DNA from: Ustilaginoidea virens
Taxonomy: Eukaryota; Ascomycota; Sordariomycetes; Hypocreales; Clavicipitaceae
DNA length: 64,000 nt
Assembly (NCBI RefSeq): GCF_000687475.1
Contig: NC_057320.1
Span: forward strand, 744,001-808,000
Reading direction: 5' to 3'
Part shown: positions 22,547 to 34,887 of the stretch, in pieces
Layout: every line of letters begins with the position of its first letter
Position numbering within the stretch: position 1 is the first letter of the stretch
The notes under the pieces: model-generated
Told to the model about the DNA's origin: nothing
Database searches by the model: none
Seen by the model: only the letters and a program-made list of their open reading frames with translations
Translations under genes and position numbers: made by a program

Positions 22547-23425
22547 CAAGCAGCACGCGACGGCCTGTCGACGCGGGAGAAGGGGGGTTACGTTGAGCAA
22601 ATAAACCTTTGTGTGACGTGTTTTGCAAGGCGCCTTTTTTTGTTTTGTTTTGTTTTGTTTTTTAATCTTATTTTCTTCGGAGGGCAGAAAAGGTTTTCCG
22701 TTGGTTGAAAAGGCCCCCGAGACGAATCGAATCGAATTGCATGTCGGCAGGGGAAAACGTCAGCTGCCCCGAGTACACTGCGGCTTCAACGCCCCTGCGT
22801 CCCGTCCCGTGAGACACGTAGCCGGTGCCGACATCTCGTCTTCATCACCGTACTCCAAGCCCGTTCCATCATGTTGGATTGCATTCCGTGCCAAGGCCAT
22901 GTACGCTCTGCTCTTGCCTTGCCCCAGGGGTTGAGAACAGGACAAACGGCATTGATTGACAAGCCTGAACGGAAACTGCGCCTCTCCCCCGACCCATGAA
23001 ACATGCCGTGAGAAAATGGACATGGAAAAAATGGACATGAGAAGAGAAAAAAAGAAAGAAAGAACGGAAGAAAAGAAAGAAAAACCCAGATCCAATGCGC
23101 GTAGAGTATTATTTCCTGCCAAAAATAACAGCAGGGTGTGCAGGCAAGGTGTGCAGGCAAGGTCGGGTAAACGCAACGAAAAAAAGAAAAAAGGCAAAGA
23201 AAAAAAAAAAACAAAGGGGAGAAAAAAAATAATGGGGAGAGAAAAAAAAAGAAGATGAAAAAAACATCATGACCAACGCAAGAAACGCTCGACTACGACG
23301 CCGCACCAACCCCCCCCCCCCCCCCCCCCCCTACTGTGAAGATGACGCCCTCTTCAACACTGTCCCTTGTTTCCGTCAGGCAACACCCAGGCGCTCTGCT
23401 TCGTGCTGGCCATTCCCGACCTGCC
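22547..23425. other. Spacer between convergent genes, simple repeats
   Basis: The 3' region shared by SEC13 and the Whi2-like gene. It contains purine-rich (GAAA)-type tracts at 23020-23260, a duplicated AAGGTGTGCAGGC near 23130-23160 and a run of 22 C at 23310-23331. Frames here are low-complexity Lys/Arg or Phe and are not genes. Confidence 0.6.
22600..22605 (+). terminator. Candidate polyadenylation signal of SEC13
   Basis: AATAAA lies 54 bases after the SEC13 stop codon and is followed by a GT/T-rich stretch. The position fits a fungal 3' end, but this is not proof of use. Confidence 0.4.
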
Positions 23426-25193
23426 CTAGCGCAGTCCAATGACACTCATCTCCAGCGTCCATACTCTCCGGATCCATACCTTGAGCTTGCCCTCGACTCC
23501 TTCGACATGGTCCAGCTCAACCCCCTCCCACCAGCATCTCCTCGCAGGTTTTCTCCAGAACAAAAGAAGCTTCTGCGCCATGCCCACGGCACTCGTGCCC
23601 ATGTCGTTGCCTCTGATGTCGCTGCGCAAGCGGGCCAAGGCCAAGCTGCAGATGACGGCCTTGTTTGGTTCTCCAGCTCGGTGACCCCAAGTGTCGTCAT
23701 GGTTGAACCCGCTGGAAGCCCCAAGCTTTTGTGTTAGCCGTCGCTCGCCCAGTACGCGCAATGTGTGTGTAGGAGTCTGTCTGTGCGTCTGTGTGTCTGT
23801 CTTTGTGTGTGTGACCTACCCGGCTGTCAACATCTCGATGAGATGCGCCTCGGTCGTGCCAGGCTCATCGCTACGTTTCAAGCCCGAGAATATCCCGCCT
23901 TGTTGCTGCAGCGCGCTCGCGGCAGCACGCTTCACCTCAATCATGTCGGGCTGACTAATGTCTGCGCGCGGCGGGATCACGTAGAAATCCAAATCTTCTC
24001 TCAAGACGATGATGCCTGCTCGTTTGGACGAGTCATCTCGCGATACCAATGGTTCGACAGACATGGCGTCGCCATCCTGCGATGTACCCGGCGACGACTC
24101 CGTGGGTATCGACTGGGCCACGTTTCGGAAGAAGTCTAGCATGTACTGAAGAGACGCTGGATCGTACTGGTTTTTGCAATCCGGGATTAGAACGGCTCAT
24201 CGTGAAGGCATGCACCAACCATGCTGCCGACAGCAACTTACATCGACTTGCACGGCGCAGTCATCACCGAAGCCGTTGGCGCGACCGTCTGGAAACAATC
24301 CGTTGGGAAACAGAGAAAGAAGCACAAATTCGGGTAGCGTCAAGAGCTCGTCTCGCGAGAGGACAAATCGGGTGCCACTGAGGTAGAGCCATTTGTCAGG
24401 AATAGAAAGCCTTTCAGTTGCCGCTAAAGGGAGCTGCGGACTGCGGACTGCGGAATGTAATCTTACCGAAGGTCCATGGATATCGTCTCATCGGCCCCGA
24501 CATCTACAAGCCAACATGTTAGCGCTTACACCCCTCGAGAGACTTTTCTCTCGAAAGAGACGGACGCGGGGGGGGGGGGGTTTGCGTGCCTCCAATCGAG
24601 TTAACAGGCGGTCCTCCTTGTTGGACCTGCGTGATGATACTCGCGGCACCACCTGCGGCAGACATGACGTATGTGAATGTCTCGAGCGGGCTGTCGCCTT
24701 CCGAGTATGCTGGTGGTGGTTCGGCTTCTTCGTCCTTGCGACTCGATCCTCCCTTGGTATCTCGAGGGAGGGCGCGTTTGGTCTCACCGACTGGATCGTA
24801 GAATACTCTCGAGGAAGCTCGGTACGGTTGAAACGGCGCTGGCTCCGGTGAGGGACTGCTAGAGTAGGCTGGCGCAGCTACAGCTGCCGACGCACAAGGT
24901 TCTGTGGCTGCAGAATCGGCGGCGAGCCTGCCAGACGATTCTCCGACGGGGTCGTCAAGGGGCGCGAAGAGAGATGAAAAGGGCGGAGGACGGGAGGAAG
25001 AGGACGCCTCGGAGGCGGGATACTGGGGTGGCGGCGACGGCTCTGCCTCGTTATCCGTGGCGACTGCGGCGGTGCGGTTGTTTTCCTGTGCTTGGTCGTT
25101 GAGCTGCGCGTGCTCGCAAATGGCGATTGCCTCGGCTGTCTCCAACCTGGGGGACACTGACGGCCCAGCTGCTGCGTTTCTTGAGCTCAACAA
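23426..25193 (-). CDS. Whi2-like BTB-domain protein with PPxY motifs
   Basis: Exons (minus): 24590-about 25193, 24467-24503, 24242-24377, 23820-24166, 23426-23711; about 468 residues from the start of the open frame. Introns 2-4 are canonical (GTAAGA, GTAAGT, GTAGGT donors) and all phases agree. The core reads DVGADETISMDLR-GTRFVLSRDELLTLPEF, then REDLDFYVIPP, then a GFNHDDTWGHR tail. These match the BTB-type Whi2 growth and stress regulators that act with Psr phosphatases in yeast. The N-terminal ~170 residues are disordered with PPQY (about 55-58) and PPAY (about 160-163), candidate ligands for Rsp5-type ubiquitin ligases. Two oddities: intron 1 (24504-24589) appears to need a GC donor (GCACGC), and no in-frame ATG exists before codon 177 of the open frame, so a 5' exon is probably missing from this model. 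Confidence 0.7.
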
Positions 25194-26174
25194 TACGGCG
25201 GGTCAATGGCCGATGGCGGGTGTGTGAAAGCGGCAGCAGGAATTTCCCGAGCGCTGAGAGTATTTGCTCAAACTTTGTCCAAATATGGTTTTTGGTTCAA
25301 TGAAAGGCTCTGGTTGGGCTTGTTCGATCCAGGGGATGGTCCAAGGGTAAACCAGAAGAGCAACGTCAAATTGGACGACAGCATAAACTGTTCGGCTGTC
25401 TATGCGAATCTATCATGGAATCTAGAGACGTATGCGCTGGAGGGGTGATGGTGCTGTCAGAAGACGTGATTATCGACTTGTGGTAACGTGAAAACGTGAA
25501 ATAGAAACGCCGTGGTGCAACGTCTTGGGCAAGATTGATGATGTCTGAACACGGCGGTGGGCCGGGCAGGATGGAGGCAATGGCCATTCATGCAGTAGGT
25601 TGGTTGATTGGTTGGTTGGTTGGTTGGTGGGTTGGGTGTGGGGCCTGGGCTGAGAGGGGCGGACGGGTGGTGACCAGGTAAACCCACAGCTGCGGGGCGT
25701 GTGATTGGAGGAAGCGGCACTCCTGTGGGTGGCGGCTGCCCAGGGACAGAAGGTTTTGGTTTCTGGGCCGTTAGGCCTCAACTGCCGACGGGCTGGTCAC
25801 GTAAACAACTGCGTCGTCAGCTCACTCCAGTCACTATCTGACCTGACCTTGGGCCTCGGGTGTTGAAGTTGTCGCCAGTCTGTAGCGCTTTGGCACAACG
25901 TGTCTGGTCAGGAGGAAAGTGTTGGGCTCCGCGTTTCGCTGATACGTTTCGCCCATTTCTTGAAAGCCAGCTTTCTACTGCACCGTATGATTTCATGGGG
26001 CAGCAGCTCAGCCCTGGTCCCAGCAAACGTACATAGTATAATGGCGCCGAATTTTCCAATATCCTCGCAATAACCTGGCTTGAGCCATGTCAGTTTCTCT
26101 CTTCATACTTCATTATTCGTTCCATCTTCGCCATGACCCGCTGGAGCTTAACACCGTCAGCTAAAGCACCCCGG
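25194..26174. other. Intergenic, no gene seen
   Basis: Upstream of the Whi2-like gene and downstream of the dehydrogenase-like gene on the same strand. A missing first exon of the Whi2-like gene may lie here; an ATG at 25382-25384 (minus) starts a 38-codon frame, but I could not join it in phase. A GGTTGGTT repeat is at 25600-25640. Nothing else was identified. Confidence 0.45.
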
Positions 26175-27853
26175 CTATGCTAAATGTAATGCAGCTATTA
26201 CACTAGCCAGCAGGCCTGCCAAAATAGCAGAGTATGCACTAGACAAACGATCACCGTAGCTGCCGCTGCCGCCCGTAGCGTTACCTGACCCGTTTGCAGG
26301 GCCATCATTATACTCGAGGACAAATATCTCTCCAGTCCTGTCAGAGGTGAACCATAGGCGACCCTTGGAATCCCAGGCCAAGCCAACTGGGCGGAAACAT
26401 CGGTCTGGGCAGTTTTTCAGGTCAGGATTGGTCAGGATGTCAGTGGCAGCAACTGTGCTGTTTCGTGAGTCATCGGGTTGACCATTTCGAAATGAAATGC
26501 TGGCGATACGGTAACCAGTCGGATCGTCTCGATTCCCTGTCCACGTTCGTTAGTCACCAGCTCCATTACTTGCCCTTCCCAGATGTTGTTGTTGGAGAGG
26601 TGTTGTTGGGGAAGAGTTGAGAGGTGACGCAACGTACAGCTACCGTGGAACGAGACATATGCCGTGGTACCGTCTTTGTTGAATTCGAGGTCCAGCGGGG
26701 CCGTATGTGCTTGGAAGACCAGACGAGGCGGAACAAATTGCGTGTTGCACGAACTGTCATTTACTGCCTCTGGAGCGCCGTCAATCGGGAATTGGTCGCC
26801 CGTGGTTAGGGAACCGATATTCGGAAAGCCCTGGGCTTTCCAGATACCGTAGCACACAGGATAACCGTAGTTGCCGCCGTTGGGCTCTTCAAGGGTGCCA
26901 TGGTGATTGAGTTCTTCCGCCGGGTTGTCATTGTGGATATCAACACCATCTCGGCGCAGCTGATCGACAGAATTTTCCACGGACCAGATTTCAGATGTTG
27001 AAGGGTGCTCAGCTATGCCGACTGAGTTGCGGAGACCCCAGCCCAAGAGGGTACCATTCAGAAAGTCGAATGGCCCATCGCCATTGGTGAGCCTGGACAG
27101 GTCGAAACTTCGCAGCTGCGAATGGCCCGACTGGACGTCACGGGCGTCTGGGTCCACGTTGGAGTTGCTTCCCCTAGACACAAGCAAGGTGCCGGGTTTC
27201 GCTCTGGAGAGAAGCAGGGTACGACTGGTATGATCGGAATTGTTCATGTTGGTGACGAGGGTTCTGTTGGAATCACTGACACTGATTGCCTCTGCGTCGT
27301 AGGCCCAGGAAAAGACGCTTTCGGACGTTGAGGCATAGAGCGTCTTTCCGTCTAGGGAGAGGGCAATGCCATGGTTGAGCTGTCGTTGAGTTAGCGAAAC
27401 CCATGGGGTTGAATTGGTGCACTACCGTCTTCGTCCTTTTCGTCTTCTTCCTTTTTCCTTTTTACTGCCAAGAGATACAAGTAGGAATGCATGAGGGCGG
27501 GAGTGTCAACGTGGGCGATCATGGCTCACTTCCTTGCTCCTGACCAGAGTCTTGTTGTTGGTGACAGACAAGCATGTGCCACCATTATCCCGGAGGGTGA
27601 GGTGCGTCAGCCCTACGCCCGAGTCGATAACGAGGAGGCCATGGTTTTGATCGAAGACGAGCCCTCGTGGTCGAGCAAACCCATTTGCAACGACACGATA
27701 TGACCATCCCTTGGCCGCAACTGGAGCGGGATAGTCCAAGGACAAGGTGTTGGAGCAATTGTCGTTGGCAGCCAAAACTCCGCAAAGCACCGACGCAAGA
27801 AGAACAAGCGAGGCTGAGCGGGCCACCAATGCCATCATGGCATTATCAGTCAT
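26175..27853 (-). CDS. Secreted glucose/sorbosone dehydrogenase-like protein, GPI-type
   Basis: Three exons: 27530-27853, 26638-27379 and 26175-26536; 475 residues, all joins in phase with GTGAGC and GTACGT donors, GCTAAC and CTAAC branches, and ACAG acceptors. Residues 1-29 are a signal peptide (LVLLASVLCGVLAA). The body is a beta-propeller of the glucose/sorbosone dehydrogenase family, which in other members uses PQQ: ARPRGLVFDQ, GGNYGYPVCYG, and HGSWNRDDPTGYRI, which is rebuilt exactly across the second intron. The extreme C-terminus (NGSGNATGGSGSYG then a hydrophobic tail ending SVIAALHLA) looks like a GPI-anchor signal, so the enzyme is probably attached to the plasma membrane or wall. 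The many N-x-S/T sequons suit a secreted glycoprotein. Substrate and cofactor are not determined by sequence alone. Confidence 0.88.
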
Positions 27854-29864
27854 GACTCATGACCGAGTTGGACAAGACGACTAACTTGACGATTAAAATC
27901 GGAAAGACGGTTTTTACGGAAAGTCCTGCTTCGGCCAGCAACGATTGAAGATGGATGGCACTTGGCACCACAAGTCAATTAAACTGATCAAGCTGAAATC
28001 GTCAAGCAGAGATGGATTGCGTCACAGCAAGCGGGTGGCTTGTGGGTCTTGCCGACTCTTGCGGGCTAAGCCCAGATGGTCGGTGATTAGTGATTAGGAT
28101 CTTTTGTATCTCCGTCGATATGCGAATATACTACACCCATTAGGCCTGGATATTACAGGTACGCGTAGATTTGAATGCGGGTGCTTGAACGACATGTTGG
28201 GTTTGTGGTTTGTGGTTTGTGGTTGAGCCCGGAAAACGCTAAGATGGGAGTTTTACAGAAGGTGAGAACCACATGCAAGGAATTGCAGTGCACCTTCCTT
28301 GCAAGCTGCGCCTGGGGCGGCAGCACGCAGCCGGCAGGCGCGACCTGCTGCGGTTCAGTGATGCCCTGCTCATGGCCCCCCCGCTTGGTCATCACGTCAG
28401 CTGGTCTGACAAGCGGAAACATGTGGAAAACCACATGCTGCTTGGAATCCCAGGCCCGTCCGGTGTGCTAAAATGGGGATCAATCCTTGATTAAAGCTCC
28501 ATGTCGCTACGGAAGCCCGGGTGCCCGGGTGCCAGCGGGTCTGCTCCTTGCTAATGGCCGGCCAGCGACACGGCAGAAAGCGACATGAACCAGTAAACGA
28601 TCCATGGATCTTGGCGCAGCGGCGATCGGCACAAGCTCGTACCTGACGGCTAATGCTCTCCGCATCCGGACATCCGGTATCGAACGACTTCCATGCATGC
28701 AAGACCCACGGCATCGGTGACACTATCTGCATGGACTTGCCGCGACAGTACCATCTTTATTTAGGCTGTGGCCGGAGCCAGAGCCGGCGGCTGCGCGGCC
28801 ACGCCCCTGAAGAAGCATGGTGGTGGAGATTGGTTGAGGAGCTGCTGCTGCTGCTCCTCCGGTCGAGATGCGCCCAATAAATGGACATCTTGAAACAGCA
28901 TGGGCGTCTATAAAAAGGAACAAGGAAAAAAAGAGAAAAAGGAAGAAAACAGACAGAAGAAAGAAGAAAGGAACCGCCAACCTGCCCAGAGATACAAGCC
29001 CTCGGGGGAACGAGCCATCGCCATTGTACCGCGCGAAGACGAGACCACTGCCTTGACAGGAAAAGAAGGTGACCGACATTAACTTCAATGGCGATGCGGT
29101 TTTCGAAGACAAGCCTAGAGACAGCCGGCTCGTGATCCCAAAAGTTGTCGCGCGCGAGGCAACCCGCATCGGAGCTTTCGGTGGTACTCTTGATGAGGAA
29201 ATCCCTCCACAGGTCGGCTACTCACTCAAACCGGTGACTGCCAATTCCCGCGACGCGGCAAGCTTTACTTACGCACACGGCGGATGCTCGTCTGTAATCC
29301 CTCACTCATGACAGGCGTCAAGTCTCGGCCTTGGCGCAGATGCCAGCAGTAGCCATCGCATCAACATCTAAACGCCTTGCAACCAGTCATCGCATCTACG
29401 GGTTGTACGACGTCTTCGCGCTTGTCAAAGTTGGACTCCACTCCCTTGCGGCAATAATCGACACAGTCAGGAAGGGAAATCCCAAGGTTTCATTCCCAAA
29501 CTCTGTTTGACAACCGCTGTTTCCTTCGTCCTGTCAGGCTCCCAGGGCTCAACAGCGCGTCCCTGTCGCTCAGCACGCAATCATCCAGGGTGCATGGGTG
29601 CCTGCCATGGCGCAAGTCAAGCCCGCGCGCGCGCAAGACTCTTTTTTTTTTTTCCCCTTCTTCCGTTCCTTCGTTTTTTCTGATCCCGGAGCCTAGTATA
29701 TTAATTATAATGAACGGCGGGATTGTGGCTGCTTCTTTACTTCCTGCTTTAATCTCGCTTCCTCTCTGGCATGTAGGTTCATGTAAGCGGTAGCGATTCC
29801 CCCCAAATCTGCAGGACCTCAAACCTGGGTTGGATGCTTCGCGCCGCACGTCTGCCAAGCAAAC
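27854..29864. promoter_or_regulatory. Divergent 2 kb spacer between dehydrogenase-like and permease genes
   Basis: This region must contain both promoters. I see a purine-rich block near 28915-28975 (a GGAAAAAAAGAGAAAAAGG type sequence), a T run at 29641-29653 and no gene. Short frames around 29069-29311 have no start context or homology I can recognise. Confidence 0.5.
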
Positions 29865-31874
29865 ATGACCGACGCGGCCTCCGATCGCCTCGCGGCCAAG
29901 AGCGTGGCCTTTTTTGATTCCAGCAATGGCGACAGCCAGGAGCCTCAAGCGCGACCGATGGAGGGGGAAGAGCTGAAGGACGAGGTCGGCGCCTTGGATT
30001 TTGAGGATTACACCGCAGGAGGCCTGGGTCGCCATCTGGGCGTGTTCAGTACCACTTCGCTCGTGTACGTCTCTCTCTTTCTCACTCACTCATACATACA
30101 CATATATGCTTCTTCTTCCTCTTCGCCCTTTTCTCGTCAAGTTTCTGGGCCTTCGCAGCCAAACTGACGGTCCCGGCAAACAGCGTCGGGCGCATAATTG
30201 GTACGGGAATCTTTTCGACGCCGTCTTCCATTGTCCATGGCCTGGGAAGTGTGGGAGCGTCGCTGCTCGTCTGGGTCCTGGGTCTTTTGCTGTCCATGGC
30301 AGGGCTTTGCGTATGGCTCGAGTTCGCCTGCATGATTCCCCGGAGTGGTGGTGAGAAGGTCTATCTCGAGGCCGTGTACAAGAAGCCAAAGCTGCTCGTC
30401 ACCACTCTGTATGCCATTCAGGCTATTATTCTAGGCTTCACAGGTGAGTGCCGGGCCCCCATACTACGCTCTCTGTCGACCGGCTTTGCCCATCAAAAAC
30501 AGAAAAAAAGGATCGGGATCGGGATCGGGGACAGGAACAGGCGGAAAAGGCTTCAATGGGATGGGTGACCAAGACTGATCAACTTGCTCTCAGCGTCCGG
30601 TTGCATTGTTTTCGCTTCCAATATCATAGTGGCATCGGGTCACACTGCCACCGAATGGCAGCAACGCGGAATCGCCATGGCCGTCATGTCCTTCATCACC
30701 GTGGTTCACATCTTCTTTCCCAAGGTCGGCGTCCACGGCATGAACTTCTTTACGGTTCTCAAGGTGGCTCTTCTGGTGTTTATCGTCGTGACCGGCTGGG
30801 TCGTCTTGGGCGGCGGCGTCTCCAGCGTCAAAGACCCTCACGCCAGTTTCCGAAACGCGTTTGCTCACACCAGCAACTCTAGCAACCACTACGCCACTGC
30901 TCTGTTCAAAGTCATCAATTCGTACCTCGGGTGAGCATTCATATCCGTGAGACGTCTCCCGTCTCCCATCTCCCGTCTTCCGTTTCTGGTCTCTCGTCTT
31001 GGAGGCGCGGCAGGAACTGACTATAAACCTGGTTGATACACATAGCTGGTCCAATGCCATGTACGTCCTCAACGAGGTCAAGAACCCCGTGCGCACCATC
31101 ATGATTGCTGGCCCGCTCGGGCTGACAGTCTGCGGATTTCTCTACGTCTTTGCCAACATAGCCTACTTTTCCGCCGCCACACCAGACGAGGTTGCCTCGA
31201 GCGGCACAACAGTCGCCGCATACTTCATGGGCAAGGTCTTTGGCTCCGCGGCCGAGAGGGCCCTGAGCGTGTTTGTCGCCTTCTCCGCTTTTGGGAGCGT
31301 CATGTCCATCACCTTTTCCCAGTCGCGCGTGAACCAGGAGCTGGCCAAGGAGGGTGTGGTGCCTTTTCCTCGCTTCTGGGCGTCGTCGTGGCCCTTTGGC
31401 TCGCCCTCTGCAGGTCTCATCCTGCACTACGTCCCGTCGATCCTGGTCATCCTCGCGGTTCCCTTTGGAAACGCCTACAACTTTCTCATGGACCTCGAGG
31501 GCTACCCAATGTCCGTCATCAACTTCCTCGTGGTCGCCGGTCTCTTCTACCTCCGTTGGACCAAGCCCAAGGCCGCCCGGCCCTTCAAGGTGTGGCTGCC
31601 CATTGCCGCCTTCTTCATGGTAGGCCAGGCCTTCCAGATTACCGCGCCGTTCCTGCGCCCGCCAGGGGGCAAGGGAGACACGCCGCCTCTTCCGTACTGG
31701 CTGTACTGCGTCGTCGGCCTTGCCGTCTTGTTTGTGTCCTTCCTGTACTGGTTTCTCTGGCGGGTTGTCGGGCCCAAACTGGGTGGATACACTCTGGAGC
31801 CGCGGAACGAGCCCCTGGAGGATGGCACCAACGTGGTTGTCTATCACCGCGTGCCCAAGAAGAAGGTTCAATAA
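29865..31874 (+). CDS. Amino acid permease, methionine-permease (MUP) type
   Basis: Four exons: 29865-30064, 30184-30443, 30594-30930 and 31046-31874; 541 residues, all phases agree (donors GTACGT, GTGAGT, GTGAGC, GTGAGC). It is an APC-superfamily transporter with about twelve membrane helices. Helix 1 carries the substrate-binding signature GRIIGTGIFSTPSSI. WSNAMYVLNEVKNPVRT and SQSRVNQELAKEGVVPFPRFW are blocks of the fungal high-affinity methionine permease group (MUP1-like). The hydrophilic N-terminus before helix 1 is about 60 residues and acidic (EGEELKDEVGALDFEDY), the sort of tail used for regulated ubiquitin-dependent turnover; that role is inferred. The likely job is proton-coupled uptake of methionine or related amino acids at the plasma membrane. 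Substrate assignment is by family resemblance only. Confidence 0.88.
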
Positions 31875-32627
31875 GAGGACGAACGGGCGTGTTTCTTCAC
31901 GCCCGCTTGCGCAGAGATGGGGGAGGACGGGGATCGCAAAAGTCTCTTGTTTTCCGAATTGGCTGCCTACACCTACATAGGGCGCAACTACTTGCTACTT
32001 GTGCACGCCACAAGGCAACCTAGACATAGTAATAGCATTTATAGGCTGGTACCTGGTTGTTACTCACTCGTGGATGGGGAATAAGATAATTGGTGGAACG
32101 CCAAGCCGCGGACGACGATGCCCACGAGCCTTGAGAAACTCCAACGGCGGCTTTTAGGCAGCAAGCGGTGAGCGGCTGTCCGGGCGAACCAATGCGAGCC
32201 TGTCCTGGCCTGGATTTTGCACGGCAGCGCACTGAATAGCACGCAAACAGTTGGTAGATTGATTCGAAACGGGTCGGCAAGTGAGTGACGACGGCCTCTT
32301 GCCATGTCCCACATGCGTCCAAGCCCCGAATTTCACTGCCCGCAACCAGGCATCTTTTCGCCGCTCGCAGCGCAAGGTCAATGAGCCCAAAAAAAAAAAA
32401 AAAAAAAAAAAAAAAACGCGGGTCCCCAGACAACGCCGGGCGCAACCACCACCGGTCGCCCGGACCGCCCAAGCCGTGAACACACCTTGCCCAGGGGGAG
32501 GAACAAGACAGAAAGCCCGTTCCTCTTTCCCGTGGAAGCGAGAGAGGAAAGTGAGTGGGAGGGTGGAAGGCGGCGGCGAGAGGTGGTGGCCTCTGGGCGA
32601 GAGCTTCGTCGGGCGGGAGCAAGCAAC
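31875..32627. other. Spacer between convergent genes
   Basis: The 3' region of the permease and the G-patch gene. It includes about 26 consecutive A at 32391-32416. Long frames crossing it are poly-Lys or poly-Phe artefacts. Confidence 0.6.
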
Positions 32628-34887
32628 CTATTCGCCGTCGTCGCTGTCGCCAAAAATGGCCTTGAGCAGCTCGGCATTGGCGGCATGCCCCTCCAGCGCA
32701 TCGTTCTTGTCTGGGTCCACGTCCGCGGGCGGCGGCGGCTGCGGCGCCGATCTCGAGGACACGGCCTGCTCGCAGTGGGGAGGGGCGGGCGGCAAGGCCC
32801 GGGCGGCGTTTTCGGCAGCGGGCCACGGGGCTGGCCTCTGGTTATTGCTGGGCGCCTCCGCGGCGGCGTCGTGGTCCGGGCGCGGATGCTGCGGCGGCGG
32901 CCGGACGTTGAACCTCTTGCACAGCAGGCGCGTCGGGTAAAAGTCGTCCACGGAGCGCGTCATGGCGCCAAACATGCCCATCCTGGCAGCTTCTTCTGCC
33001 GGGTCTGCCGCCTTGGACGCTGGCCTCGCGAGCGGGTCGGCCGTGGGGGCGCCACCGTCACCGCCACCGTCACCAGCAGATGGTGGGTTGAGCACGCTCT
33101 TGGAAGTCGTGAACCGGGAGGCCATAAACCCCGTCATGGGCTTGAATATCCTGGCGCAGTCGTAGAACTCGTTCATCTCCCGCACGTAGTCCCCGTCCGC
33201 TGCGCCGGCAGCCTTGTCCGGCAGCGGCTGGCCGGGATTCGCCTGCGAGATGAGGTACTTTCTGTATCGGCCTCGCTTCGCCTCGTCGTCTGCGTAGGGC
33301 CCGCCCTCGCTGCGGGACAGGGCTGCCGCCGCGGTGGGCTGATCCAGCCGCGGGACCTGCTGCCAGAGCGCCCGTCCGCGCTCATCCTCTGAGGACGGGG
33401 CGTGGCCCCGGGGGGCTTCGCCGAGGCCGGGCGGTAGGCTCGCGTTCCCAGACGCGGCGGCCAGCTTGTCCCTGGCCGAGGGCGAGATGAAGTCGAAGAC
33501 CGACTTGCCGGGAAGCTGCTTCTCGCCCAGGAGGGCAGCTCTCGACCTGGAGTCTAGGGGGGCCGCCGCTCTGGCTGCATCGGCCGTCGACGTGTGGCGG
33601 GCCGCCGCGGCGCCCGAGGACGGGTGGTCTCTGGACGACTTCCAGCCGTCGGGGACGGTGGGCGGCGCGTGCTTGGCGATGAGGGCGTTCCAGTCTTCCT
33701 CGACGGCCTTGCCCAGGACGAATCCGTCGAGGGGCAGACGGCCGTCGTGGCAGCGTCCAAGGCCGAGGCCAGCCCTGGCCGTCTTGGACACGAACACCGG
33801 GGCGTTTTGGAAGGCGGGGTTCGCGGGCGCGACGGCCTTGTTCTTCTTCTTCTGCTTCTGCTTCTGCGTCTTGGGTCCTCCCAACGTCCGGTTGTATCTG
33901 ATCTTGGGCCCCATCTCGTACGGATCCTCGTCGTCGGATCCCGTGTCGTTGAGGACCCCGACCCCAAAGGCGCCCCGGGCAGGGGCCGCCTTTTTCCTGG
34001 CAGGGCCAAGCAGGGAGAATCCGCCCGCCTTGCGGAGCGGGTGGTCCTCGCCTTCCGAGTGCTCCTGTTCGGGGGAGCCGCGGTCCTTGTCCGGGTCGCC
34101 CAGCCTTGCGCCTGCCTTGTACCCGAGGCCCATCTTGTCCGTCTTGCGGACAAAGTCCACCGTGGGCGCGTCGTCCGGCGCAAACAGATGCAGCTGCAGC
34201 TGGTCGTCGGGCACCGAGGCGCCGGTGGAGACGCCCAGGCGCGCGCTTCGCCGGACCTTGGGCCCGATGCCCTGGCCGTCCTTCCAGCCCATCCTCCGGA
34301 GCAGCTGGAGGCCCTTGGTGTCCCCGGACGGCCTGAACAGGCCGAGTATGCCGCCGGCGCGCACCTCCTCTTGGGTGGACAGCCCCAGCCCGGCGAACGC
34401 TCCCGAGGTATGCAGCGTCTGCGCCTCGGCCGCGTCCGCCAGGTCCTCGTCATCCATGTACTCCTCCGCCCGCTGCTGGATCGTGCTGGGCGCGGCATCG
34501 TCTTTGCGCCGGTTGTTCCTGCTCGACACAAACGCGGAGGGCGTCCATCCTTCCTTTGAGCCTACCGTGTTGAAGTAGCTGCGCCGGAGAGTCGGGGAGT
34601 CAGCCGGGGGTCGTTTCTCTCCTGTTCGAAGCTGCAATCCTGCCGCTGTGCCTGGGGGAGGGAAGGGGGAATGTTGAAGAAGCAAGACTTTACCCTGCGC
34701 TCCATCCGCCTGTAAAAGCCCCGTGAAGCCGCCTCCGGCCCTTGTCGTCTCTGACGTCTTGCTTCCACAGGGGGAGGTATGCGCCGTGGTCGCGCGCGTC
34801 GTTCTCGTCGGGTAACGGCGAGCCAAAAAGAGCGTACGGAGCGTGGGTGTCTGCTTCAAAGGTCGACCTGGACCTCTTGTAGGACAT
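32628..34887 (-). CDS. G-patch protein of the GPATCH1/TOUGH (DUF1604) family
   Basis: Two exons: 34694-34887 and 32628-34578, joined in phase (GTAAAG donor, CTGACTCC branch region, CGCAG acceptor); 714 residues. The N-terminus has the DUF1604 hallmark: PYALFGSPLPDENDARDHGAY, then [28 protein letters not shown] rebuilt across the intron. A G-patch follows (GLQLLRRMGWKDGQGIGPKVRR), the motif that binds and activates DEAH-box RNA helicases. GPATCH1 and its plant homologue TOUGH associate with spliceosomes and act in pre-mRNA splicing or miRNA processing, so this is a nuclear splicing factor. The C-terminal half is disordered, with FDFISPSARDKLA and YVREMNEFYDCARIFKPMTGFM blocks that are also family features. 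It is divergent from the KIN1-type kinase. Confidence 0.9.

Noticed and set aside
21521..22600. 359-codon minus-strand frame
   Set aside because: Antisense shadow of SEC13.
26566..26650. Frame reading FHGSCTLRHL past 26638
   Set aside because: It is an intron read-through. Splicing at GTACGT restores the family motif HGSWNRDDPTGY.
33466..34578. Long plus-strand and alternative minus-strand frames
   Set aside because: Shadows of the G-patch gene; only the chosen frame has DUF1604 and G-patch motifs and proper splicing.
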